This document shows, piece by piece, positions 1-10,294 of a DNA stretch of 28,688 bases (position 1 is the stretch's first letter; each line of letters starts with the position of its first letter). The stretch is taken from assembly GCA_019649035.1 (NCBI GenBank), contig BMAT01012098.1:217219-245906 (forward strand). Reading direction: 5' to 3'. The notes beneath the pieces were generated by a model. That model was not told the DNA's origin and did not search any database. It worked only from the letters and a program-made list of their open reading frames with translations. Both the position numbers and the translations under genes were made by a program. This DNA comes from Elysia marginata. Taxonomy: Eukaryota > Mollusca > Gastropoda > Plakobranchidae.

Positions 1-3000
1 CTTTTATCATAACGATTCACATTCTGTTGACATTCATCCCCGACTATTTTAAAATCCTTTTTAAAAAAAACATCTTCAAAGCAACCACTCTGACTGGACA
101 AGAAGCAGTTAGCCTCCCACTCCAGAACTCCGACCTGCCCTCCCTAGCCTACCTGTTCCTCACACCTCCCTACTTGACGCTTTTATTTGTTTACTGGTGA
201 TGTAAATCTATAAATAAAAGGGCTGGGATGACCGGATGGACAGTCATAGTGAAACTGATATATGCATGTAGGTGGTGACAAGGCAGGGCAAAAGCGTGTT
301 CTTCCTTCCTCATGCTTTGTTATTTACCTGTTTTAACAAACTTTATAATTTTTTTTTTGCCAGAAGTTCATTGAATTCAAGGTCCACTCCATTCTGAACA
401 AATATTTGAGGCAACAGTTTTATTACCCCAAAACTTCATAATTTGTACAAACAATCCAGTGACTTCTTATGACGGCTTTGGGTTTTCTTGTTCACCAACA
501 TATTACACAAAAAAGTCCTTGAAAAGACCATGTTGCAATAGAATGAAAAAAAAACCCTTTTCCTATTCTAATTTTTCTATGGATTCCTGGTAGTTGTACT
601 TTTTTTTTGTCTTGACAGCAGAAACTTCCAAAATCAAAGTTGCATAAGACAAGGTTCTCTCAATTCGAAGTTCTCTTTTTCTGAGTAAATTATTTCTTCT
701 TTAGCTTTCTTCTCAGAATTCAAAGTCAATGTACCTTAAACCATATGTGGTGTCTATTACCCATGGAATCTGTATGGTTTTGCATGCAGGCAAGGACAGA
801 GAGATGGAGTGCTAATACAGCTCAGACCAGATAACTCAATCTCGAGATTTCATTACTTTTTAAACTGGAATTACATTTAAATTACCTATCTTGTTTCTCT
901 TTTATTGAATGTGTAGGGATCTACAAAATCCCTGTCTACATACAGAATAGATAGTGATAAAATTATTTTGATATCCTATTTAGGTTCAAAGTTATTGCAC
1001 TTCAAAGACAGTGAGTCCAAGTGGCCTTATTTTTAAAAAAATGGAAAAATATTCCACTTTCAGCTTTCATATTGTTAAAGCTAAAAGGGCATATCATGTT
1101 CTAACAACCGTTGAAAAACATTGTTAACATTTCTTATGGTCTCATATGTGGATAAGATGCAAAACCTAAACTTTAAATTATGCATGCAAAAAAATTTAGT
1201 AAAAACTGTATCAAGTACTTGAAAATGCCTATTTTCTTGAATCAGCCGGCACCGCATGTACACTCATTTTGTGGGAGTGCTACACAAATATACTGATAAG
1301 TCAAAATAAGATAATTTGAAGTTTAACTTTGTATATATGGTTTGAATTATCATCCAGACTGTATAAGTGATAGAACAGAGTAAATATACATGCTTCTGTG
1401 AAGTTCAAGTACCGTTGAATCCTCTTGATTACTTTTTCTTATTCCCAAACGATTCAAATAATCATAATAAGTTTCCATTGCTCTTTACCTCGCCAGCAAA
1501 AAGTATGGTCTGTGCAGGTTGGGACTCTGAGGGCATTTCCTCTAAGAATGATTATGTGCAGCTAGCTCTTTCTTGCTGTTTAATTTTATACAATACATGT
1601 AGCTGTGTCAGCTGACCAACTATGTTTTAAAAGAAATGGACAATGCCATCATATAAGTGATAACAACACTGAGCACTTTTAGCCAAAAGCAAGTTTTGGG
1701 TTCCAGTTCTTGCAGTTCTGATTTTCAAAGACCTTCCTGCATTTTTGCATGGCCCAAAAGCAGGAAAAGTAGCAAAACAAAAATAAAAGACCTCCATAAA
1801 AAGTTTAGATTTAAGCTTCTCTGGATATCATGTCTAAGATCAAGATTGCTATTCATGAAACATCAAAAACAAAGTGACCATATCTTTTAAGCTAGAAGGA
1901 AAATCTCTCCAAAAAAAATCTGTACTGAAGTAATTGTTTTGGAAGCTGGAAAAGTTTTCACCTTTTAAAGTTTATGTTTCAATGTTCTTGGGGTGGTTGT
2001 TGAAAACCTATTCGAGATGAATATCTAAGCCTGTAAAATGTTTTGGGTTTGGTTTGTGTGTGCAAGTTTCTTGCTTCCCTGCCGAATGCTTAATGAAGCT
2101 GTGCCTTTTAAATCTTGCTAGAGCAGAATAGGCTAAATAAAAATTAACCCGCACCAGTCCAGCATTACATATTTGTTTCAAGAAGTGTGTTTTTCTAACT
2201 AAAGCATTACCCAAATTATCTACATCTACAGTGGAATTATTGCAAGGGGCACTGAGATAATGCTCAGTCTGAATAGACTTAGCTTAAAAAGTAGAATGTT
2301 TCCATTCAAAGAGCACCCCTGTCAGCTTTGCAAAGGAAAGAACTAGATGGAGAATATGTTGACCTGAATTTTAGATTTATAAGTAATATAACCCAGCCAA
2401 AACTCAACCATGTATTTTATATTCCACTGACATGAATGGAATTGAATTTCGAGAATACAGGTGTGTGTTACTGCTACAAAAAAGGCCGCTTCCTGGATAA
2501 TTAATATGCCTCAACTTACACTGTTATAGCAGAGACTAGATAAGTTTATCTAGATTATTTCATGTCAGTACTAAATTGAAAGGATCTGTCTTGATCGTCA
2601 TGAAGTAATAAAATATAAATGAAACTCAAACCAAGGTATTTTATCAGATGATGCTATTTATTTACAAACAAGAATAATTAATGCTACATTATTGCACATT
2701 AAACCATCAAATTTAACTACCCTATACACCAATAGATCCTTGAGGAAAGTCTACTTGACACTCCTATAGTTATGGACAAATTTTTACTCCTTTCTCAACT
2801 TTCCCATACGGTATACACTTCTTTTTCACAATACATAAAAAATGGTAATAAGACCTGTAAAAGAGCCTTGAAAATTGAACTTTTTTGACAAAATTCGCAA
2901 GAAAAAAATGTTTTTAATAAGATCTAAAATTAATATATGCAATTCTAGGACATGTAGGAGCCTAAAGTTTGAGCGCAACATAAATTTAAAATATTGTCAG

Positions 3001-4181
3001 AATTTTTGACAGAATCAAAAAAATTACAGGTCCAAGTGTTTTATAGCTTTTGTAGCTATGTTGGAGAGGTGTCAAACCATCTATATTTATCTCCGCAAAG
3101 ATAACTACAACGACACATTAACTACTGGTCATAGTAAACTTTCAAGGTTTATCTGTAAGCAAAGAATATAGCAGCAGTAATGTTAAATTAACCATGGTTT
3201 GAGAATGTGCATTGAATGTTGGTGACATTTTTTTAAAATATCACACATCTACATATGAATTAAATTGTGACAGATTAGTATGTACTACCGTTATATCTAC
3301 ATGAGTTTAAATCCCTAAACACATTTTAAATTAAATATATTAATTTTACATACATCAGACCAATCCGCTTTTCCCTTTTCATTATTAACAAAAAATCATT
3401 TGTTTGTTTGTTATCACTTAAAGAAATCAAAGACTGTTTTGTTAAAATTATGAATATAGCTGCAATAAAATTCTCCCTTATACACCTATATAACAGGTTC
3501 ACAAACCTCAAATAGTAACAAGCAGAAACCATTTGCAGTTTTAAGAGAGTAGATATCACAGATCATGTATACACAGTACATAGGTAAATCAAGTTATCAG
3601 TAGGCAGTTTAGTGAAAATTTCAAAATTAATGGATATTGATGAAACATAGCTCAATAGACGGGTCTTGCCTTCCACATTAAGAATCTTTTTTAATTTTTT
3701 AGATACGTTATTTATTTTTTGAGTTATGAATTTTTTTCTGATTTATTTTGAGGCCCATTTTCCCCTCAAATTAACACTGGAAAATTGTGCCAACGGAATT
3801 CAACTTTTGTAAAGAAATAGCTATAACTAAGTTAATTTTGCTTTGATTTTGACATATTATATATCAAACTAAGCGTTATTTTGTGTAGAATATAATGGGA
3901 ATGATCAAATAAGACTTACCAGTCTCCCAAAGTTATTATTGCGTAATATTGTGTAACAGGTCATACTTAATTTGGCTATGTTGGTGGAAAAAAAGCCTTT
4001 AAATTGAAACAGTGTCATGTTTTTACATGTTATAGATGCAATCTAGATCTTTTAATATCTATAATGTAAGTAAAACTTATAAAAGAAAAATTTGCAATCT
4101 GGAATTCATTAATAATCCTAATAATAAAAATTATTATTATGCAATATTTGGAAATTTTTTTTCGTCTTAAAAGCCATTATT

Positions 4182-4184
<3 letters not shown>
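1..4184. other. AT-rich sequence without recognisable genes
   Basis: Only short, low-complexity reading frames occur, none resembling a known protein. A more C-rich, pyrimidine-rich stretch lies at about 112-178. An AATAAA is at 213-218 (plus) and its complement at 182-187 (minus); nothing ties either to a gene. CTAGATAA-GT-TTATCTAG is an inverted repeat at 2536-2553. AT-rich hairpin-forming sequence lies near 4108-4140. Confidence 0.6.

Positions 4185-4214
<30 letters not shown>
4185..4214. repeat. (GA)15 microsatellite
   Basis: Thirty bases of uninterrupted GA, immediately left of the CpG-rich island. GA repeats can bind GAGA-type factors, but here only the repeat itself is seen. Confidence 0.95.
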
Positions 4215-4216
<2 letters not shown>

Positions 4217-4289
4217 AACAACATCGGAGAAAAGCTAATAAAAATAAAAGTGCAAGGAAATAGAATCGAACGAGAGAAAAAGAAAAGGA

Positions 4290-4860
4290 ATAGCTCTTGA
4301 TGTTCCCCACTTGAACTCAGCACACAATCCGCACATGACACACGCAATGTCTGTCTCACAAGTTCAATGGAGTAGGGCGAGTGTGCCTGCCCGTGACGTC
4401 ACGGGCTGTGTTAGACCTAGCGCAGGCTAGATTTTGTTCATGTGTTAAAAACAAGCTTATCGGCGGGAAGCACAACTGCTGAGCGCAAAGTTACACAGTG
4501 TTGAAATTTGGAGGAATGGTGGGAAATACCATGATTTACAAAGATGCCAAGTTTAAAAAAAAGATAGCGATAAGTTTTTGCTATACAGCCATTTAAAAAA
4601 TACCCCATTTTTACTTTAAAATATCTCCCGTTCTACTGAACCGATTGAGACACGGAGGCCGCCATTTTGAAGCTCCGTTCCTTCTCTTTCATTTGGTGTA
4701 TCGGAAGTGATGTTTTTAGACTGTTAACTAAACGAAATTACGCGTTGAACAACACACCCGACCAGCGAGGCTTGACGGCCGGGCACAAAAATGAATGGGG
4801 CAGCTCAGTGGTTTTCTAGCGCGGCTGGCGGCCGCTCGCTAAACTGCCTATTATCAGTCA
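4290..4860. promoter_or_regulatory. CpG-rich promoter-like island
   Basis: In a window otherwise poor in CpG, this stretch has dozens. It holds an 18-bp perfect palindrome GCCCGTGACGTCACGGGC (4389-4406) with a full CRE (TGACGTCA), an E2F-like GGCGGGAA near 4462, a perfect YY1-type GCCGCCATTTTG at 4658-4669, an ETS-like CGGAAGTGA near 4700, and GCGGCCGC near 4829. This combination is typical of housekeeping promoters. No coding exon is recognisable on either side, so the target is unknown; a transposon-derived sequence is the alternative. Confidence 0.5.
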
Positions 4861-5906
4861 CTATGAGATCTCTAAAATTATTTATTGAAATTACACACAA
4901 GTATTTCTACTATAGAAAATTATGAGTCTTTAGAAGCTGGCCACATTTATTGCTTTTCATAAATTAATAAAAAAAAAAATGTCTCGTTATATCATTTATA
5001 TGTTTTAGTAACTTATGAAATAAAAATTCAAAATGCTTACTTGAAAAGTTTTTAATAAAGGGATTTTGATTCCATGGACATGTGACTGCATGTGTCTTAA
5101 TGTGATTATGATGAAAGACACCCCCCCCCCCAAATCTAGTATCCACTTTGTAAACCATTTATATACCTCTTTCTCAATCACAATTACTTCAGTGACTTGC
5201 ACAAATAAAACACCATATAAAAAAAAGACACCTTTGAAATTCCTAAACAAACTGAACTGTTCATAAAGTGCAAAATTGTTCCTTGGCTTCATGTTTATTT
5301 CACTCATCCTCAGTAATTTAGACTGTACAAGTAGACATAATATTTACTTTGAACTTCCAATCATCTGATCTGCAATTACATAACTTGAGGAAAAAAATAC
5401 AAAATGACATGAGGAAAAAAAACAAAATAAAATGCATATTAAGAAATAAAAAGAACGGAAAGCACTCTCAATTCTATCAAGAGAAAATGCTGTTAAGTCT
5501 CAAATTACTCCGGGATTTTTTTAACTTCCAACTGATACAAATCTTTTCTCATGAATGGCTCTGGGTCAATCAGATTTACAATAGACCTTGTATCCAACAG
5601 ATAAGGAATTAACAAATGGTGTCATTCAACAAAAACTAAAGACTAAAAAGAAGTCATTTTTCCTTTATAAATTTAACTTCTACTGTCTACAGAATGTCGC
5701 ACTCACCTTGTTTTCAACCGACTGAAACCGACAGAACTTAGTTGTCCATATTTGGCACAATGTTAGTCATTTACCAGTTGCCAAATGTAAAGAAAGAAAG
5801 AGTACAAGATGCAGACAGAGATCAATAAAATGCGGCTCATTTTGTTTATATTAGGTAATTTACACCCTGCTCTCAACAAATCTTGGTTGTAGCCAATGTT
5901 AGGAAA
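4861..5906. other. AT-rich sequence without recognisable genes
   Basis: Short frames only (for example around 5005-5307 minus and 5349-5612 plus), composed of Lys/Asn/Phe/Ile-rich translation typical of AT-rich noncoding DNA. A poly-C run lies at about 5121-5131. Confidence 0.6.
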
Positions 5907-6131
5907 TACAGTAGAATCTAGATAAAGTCAACACCTCGGGACCAAAAAAATCTGTTGATTTTAAGCAAGAGTAAACTGTTGTCATTACAAAAATATAAAG
6001 AAGTACTAGATCTAGATAAGACTGCCAAACAGAATTGACTTTAAACAAGAGTTCCCCATAAAGGTGTTGACTTTAACTCAAGTGTATTCCTCTGTATCCT
6101 GATGATTCAGTTGGATACAAGGTCCACTGTA
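5907..6131. mobile_element. pogo/Tigger-like MITE relic
   Basis: The left end reads TACAGTAGAATC, then AAAGTCAACACCTC (5924-5937); the right side carries the inverted GGTGTTGACTTT (6063-6074) and ends in GGTCCACTGTA (reverse complement TACAGTGGACC). Flanking TA and a CAGTGGA-type terminus fit Tc1/mariner-pogo nonautonomous elements. No transposase coding. The right border could instead be 6096. Confidence 0.6.
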
Positions 6132-9043
6132 TTTTTTAGGAATGGTCAACAGTATGTGACATAGAAAAGCAACGAAGCATGAGATTACATAATAATTTTA
6201 TATGAAGCATTGGTGAAGATTAACCAAAATTAATGCTAACGTCTGCATAACCAGTGAAGAAAGAGAATGACATTCAAGATGTGAATTTATGTGATTCCGT
6301 CTAAATAATTGTTTATTTGATGAAGAATACACTGATATACCAAATTTTATATTTCATTTGATAATAACCTCAATAAGACTTCCTTTCCATTAAAAGCAAA
6401 TAATGTTAGGAATGCTACAAAATATACATGAAAAAAACATTATAAGACAAAAAAAAATATAGACCTATATACAGTTAACACAGATTAAACCATTGGTAGT
6501 TATTTTTTTTTATCCATCTTAAATTTAGATGAATACAGCAATCAAAGAAACACATTTCTATTATTTAATAAAGTGAACACAGGTCAAGAACATAGATGTG
6601 TGAATGGATAAAAATATTAGAGTTATACATGTAAGAATCCAAAGTCAAAGGAGGTCAGACGAATAATTTATGTAAAAGTGTAGTAATGCTGTTTCCCTTT
6701 TTGTCTTTGCTTAGACAATGGCCAAGAATTTTCATCTGATGAGGCATAGACTTAATAAAATGAGAACAAATGAAAAGAAAAATAAATGAAAAAAATACCA
6801 GCTCTTCAGTTTTAAAAAGATTTGATTTGTGAATCTTTTAAGAGGCTTCATTTCTCATGAATGATCAACATTTCATATTCACATTTATTCTTTTGGCTGC
6901 TTAATATAACATTCTAGTTACAAGACAATTACGCAACCTATGTTGCCTTTTTGTCAGCAGCATTTGGAAAGGATGGCCTAACCTGCAGTTACATCTCAAC
7001 CTTTTTGAATTTTGTTGCAGTGAATGCACAAAACAACATAAAACTGAACATGGAATCAAACCAGTTGCTGCAAATAGGGTAATTAAAAAATGCAAAACAA
7101 AAACAAATATTAAAATAACTTAGGTAAGTGTACCATGACTAGGATGATAAAACCTGTCTAGCCATTATTCTGTCAGCTTCTCTCTCCTTGTTTTCCAGAC
7201 CTTACTTCCAAACAATCTCCTATCATCTGCTAATCACCTGCCTGTGTTACTGTATTTCTAAGCCCGTTCCTCGCTTAAAAAATATGTTTCTTCAAGTTTT
7301 ATGATGCTTTACATATCCCTAGTACTTAACCCAACACCCGCCCCACGCCAATATATTGGCTTTGATTTGAAAAATTTACCAGTGTGTGGAGCCACTTGTT
7401 TGGCTTTGAACATCCCGTCCGCATTCCCCGCCATGCCAGTATATTGGCTTCAGAGTTAGCCTTGCTTTTAATTCACATTTCGCACTCCCTTGTCATATTA
7501 GATAGCTGGGAACAGGGAACTAACCCCTTACAACATCAATCAATAAATACAGGGAAAATTTTCATCTGGTTTGCCACCCCATGGTGTGATTTCAGACCAT
7601 TACAAATGATACCACTAGCCTGAGGGTCCACGAGGAGAACTCAGAAGAGAGGTGTCGAATTTCGCATATCTATAACAAAAAAGTCTGGCTAAGATGGATG
7701 TTTGGTAGGCCATGGTTTCATGATTTGACACTTTCTGAGTAATTGACGTATCATAATCCCAACCAGAAGATCCTACAAGCTCATACAGGTGGAGCGGGCG
7801 TCGACCAGACCAGGTCTCAACGCCTGTCTGTGGTCATTTCGTATTAGCCACCTGTCATATGTGTAACCAGGTCCAACCTCCTGTCAATCAGTGTTATGAA
7901 AGTTCTCCCCAATTTATCCAGAGTGAAATGATAAAACTTAACCACGGTGCTAGCATGCTTTGAAGAGAAAGAGGACTGGGGCGGTGGGTTGAAGGGGTAG
8001 CTTTTTGCAAGGGTGTTAACGGACTGTTACATTTCAAAGGTATTAGTGTAAGCAATAGTCTGACGGATCTGCGAACATTGAACAAGGCAAGTCGCCAATC
8101 CAGTTGTTCCAATTTCAAGATTAGCAAATCAGTTTCATGTGTTATTTTTTACACTTAATTGAAAACTTATACAAGTAACTAAGTTATTGGTGACCTATGC
8201 CTCCAGTAAAATTGGGGGTGGGGGAGGTGAAGAAAAGTATGCGTGGTCAGATACACAAGTATTTTAGATTACTCTAAAAATAAGACAAATATTGAAGAAT
8301 TTAGAACAATGCCATTAACCTCAGAAAACCACTTCAATGCCTCATCCAAACCCAACTTTTCACATCCAGTTACCTGTGCCAGCCTGAGGCTAGCAGTCAG
8401 GCGTAATGCTCCACTGCTCCCGCGGATTAGGGGTTAAGTTTTTTTTTGGTTAATTTGCAATAGCATTGTTGACAGCAAACCAATGCGTGCCAACCCTTAG
8501 TTTTTTTATATTTTCCTTTACCAGAATACTTTCATCATTTAATAGCACCCTTCTTTCAAAACACTGAACCTTCTTGCATCTAAATTTTTAAAGGTCCATA
8601 CTTCACAGCTCTGAGAATAAGTAGGCAACCACTGAAGTATTCATAGGTTGTTATCATAATTAAGATAAGCATGCCTGTGTTATTTCCACTTAAAGCCCAT
8701 TTATACTTACTGCTAAAAGTGGATAGGAAATGGGGTGGCTCTCAATACTTTAAACTTTGTCTTTATGCATAATTGCCCTTTCTAGAGCCCTTCCATCTTG
8801 CCTGGTTTAGCTGTTGCCATTGCTAATTTTCTTCTTGTTCATACTGATTTTAAATAAAATAATAATACTGCTCCAAATTCCTTGATCACTTGCTATTTGA
8901 AAATGCTTTTTATTCTTGGAAAAATTCTGGCTTGGTCCCTGACTTGGTTTGGTCCACTGCTTGGATGAACAAACCAGCTTCTATTTGAGTCCATGATTGA
9001 TGGGTTTGATGCAGACAAAAGCATATGGGACAAATACATTAAG
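6132..9043. other. Noncoding sequence with scattered repeat debris
   Basis: No convincing coding sequence. Somewhat more GC-rich patches at about 7320-7640, 7780-7880 and 8340-8440 look like old repeats (short internal palindromes such as AGACCAGGTCT), but I cannot assign a family. Reading frames at 6901-7095, 7384-7623, 7894-8127 and 8243-8437 have no recognisable motif. Confidence 0.5.
7340..7450. repeat. Imperfect direct repeat with palindromic core
   Basis: The perfect 14-bp palindrome GCCAATATATTGGC at 7347-7360 recurs as GCCAGTATATTGGC at 7435-7448, 88 bp away, each preceded by a similar C-rich CCGC/CCACGCC context and followed by TT. Each core carries a CCAAT-like half site on both strands. 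Confidence 0.6.
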
Positions 9044-9629
9044 TACAGTGGAATCTGTATAAAGTCAACACCTCAGGACCGCAAAAAAGTGTTGACTAGT
9101 GCAATCTGTAAGAGCTAGATAAATTCAACGAACGCAGTGTGATCATTAGGAAGGTACTCAGAGAAATGATAAAGGCTGGCCTAGGCTAATTGTAGACACA
9201 GGAATGGAATGCGTAGGAACTAGGTGTGTGCACAGAAACACTGTTATCGCGTAACAACTAACTTTAAATTCATTAGACTGGTTTGGCGAAGCGGGGAGGA
9301 GTGGGAGAATCATCAGCGAACTGCCCCAATCAGCACCTGTCCAGCCGTACTAGTCCTCTCCCTCTTCCCCACTAGCTCTTGCAAGGCCAGTGGATCCAGG
9401 CAGGCAAGCATGTGCTGCATACAGTGTCTAGAGTCATGAATGGAAACAAAGATCGCACACCCGCCCACCTCTTTGTCTCTATCAAGACCCATCTAGAGTT
9501 TATCTCTATCCATCTGGCTAAGAGGTGTTGACTTTCAGCGAAAATAGGTCCGAGGCAGCTAACTTAATTCAGATCAAAGTTACTGAAAGAAAAAAGAAAA
9601 AAACGGGACCATTGTGAGGTGTTGACTTT
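9044..9629. mobile_element. Second pogo/Tigger-like relic, longer
   Basis: The left end TACAGTGGAATC is followed by AAAGTCAACACCTC (9061-9074). The same motif occurs inverted at 9522-9535 and again at 9616-9629, so the right end has been rearranged or a second copy nested. The interior (9190-9440) is more GC-rich than its surroundings, but I see no intact transposase. Confidence 0.55.
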
Positions 9630-10192
9630 AACCAAGAGTTAACTTCAAACGAGTTGAATCAAGATTTTCTTCACTTGCTTATGCCTGGTATTAATTAAAA
9701 AACAGTCTTTAGGTTGACAGCAAAGTTTCCAAAAGAATGATTGTCATCAATAATAACAAGTCCATTTTCAGGATACTGTATCCCACAAAGTATGAGTCAA
9801 ATCTGCAACACATAATTCTAATCTACTTCCTGAATTTTCTACATCAATGGTAATCTAAGCTAAGCTATCTGAGAACAATTAATTCATAGATTGTAACAAT
9901 CAGAAAGATATAAATACAATGCCACATTTTTGTAATCAGCACAACCAAGCTTCTCTGTAAGTCAAAAACAATATGCCAATCTCTCACATGTTGCTGAAAC
10001 ATTACAAACTCTCTTGTTCAAAAATTCATGCAACTATTGGAAGAAGACATATAAAACAGAAACTTATCACAAGTTTGAAAAAAAAAAAAGACTTCAATAA
10101 AACAGTCTGGCTGCTAATGCCTCAATTCAGAATTCAGTTTCAACTTAAATTGCATAAAATAACCTATCCACCAAAACCATTGAAGTTTTACT
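9630..10192 (-). other. Presumed 3' UTR and downstream flank of GAK
   Basis: No coding signal. It lies directly 3' of the GAK stop on the minus strand, so at least part is 3' UTR. The 93-residue frame at 9973-10254 on the plus strand overlaps the antisense of the last coding exon and is not a gene. Confidence 0.5.
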
Positions 10193-10294
10193 TCAGTACA
10201 GGGCTTTGCATCCATCTTCCTCAAATTTTGCCCACGCATCATTTAATTCTATAAAAATTAACCGTGCCAACGGCTGGTTAGGATCATCTGTAAG
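10193..10294 (-). CDS. GAK: GAK last coding exon: J domain C-terminus and stop
   Basis: Residues 1235-1267 and [23 protein letters not shown] then [17 protein letters not shown]; I-F-x-ELNDAW-x-x-FE is the universal auxilin/GAK C-terminal helix. The stop codon lies at 10193-10195 on the plus-strand numbering. The 3' UTR must continue below 10193; I could not place a clear polyadenylation signal close to the stop. Confidence 0.96.
   Translation of the reverse strand, partial: LTDDPNQPLARLIFIELNDAWAKFEEDGCKALY

Noticed and set aside
4964..5612. Overlapping short frames of 64-100 codons on both strands
   Set aside because: Composition mirrors AT-rich DNA; there is no motif, no splice context and no family resemblance.
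7894..8127. A 77-codon minus-strand frame
   Set aside because: Pro/Ser/Leu-rich translation of a pyrimidine-rich patch; no recognisable domain.
9224..9439. Transposase remnant inside the second pogo-like relic
   Set aside because: The 71-codon frame has no helix-turn-helix or DDE motif that I can recognise, so coding was not claimed.
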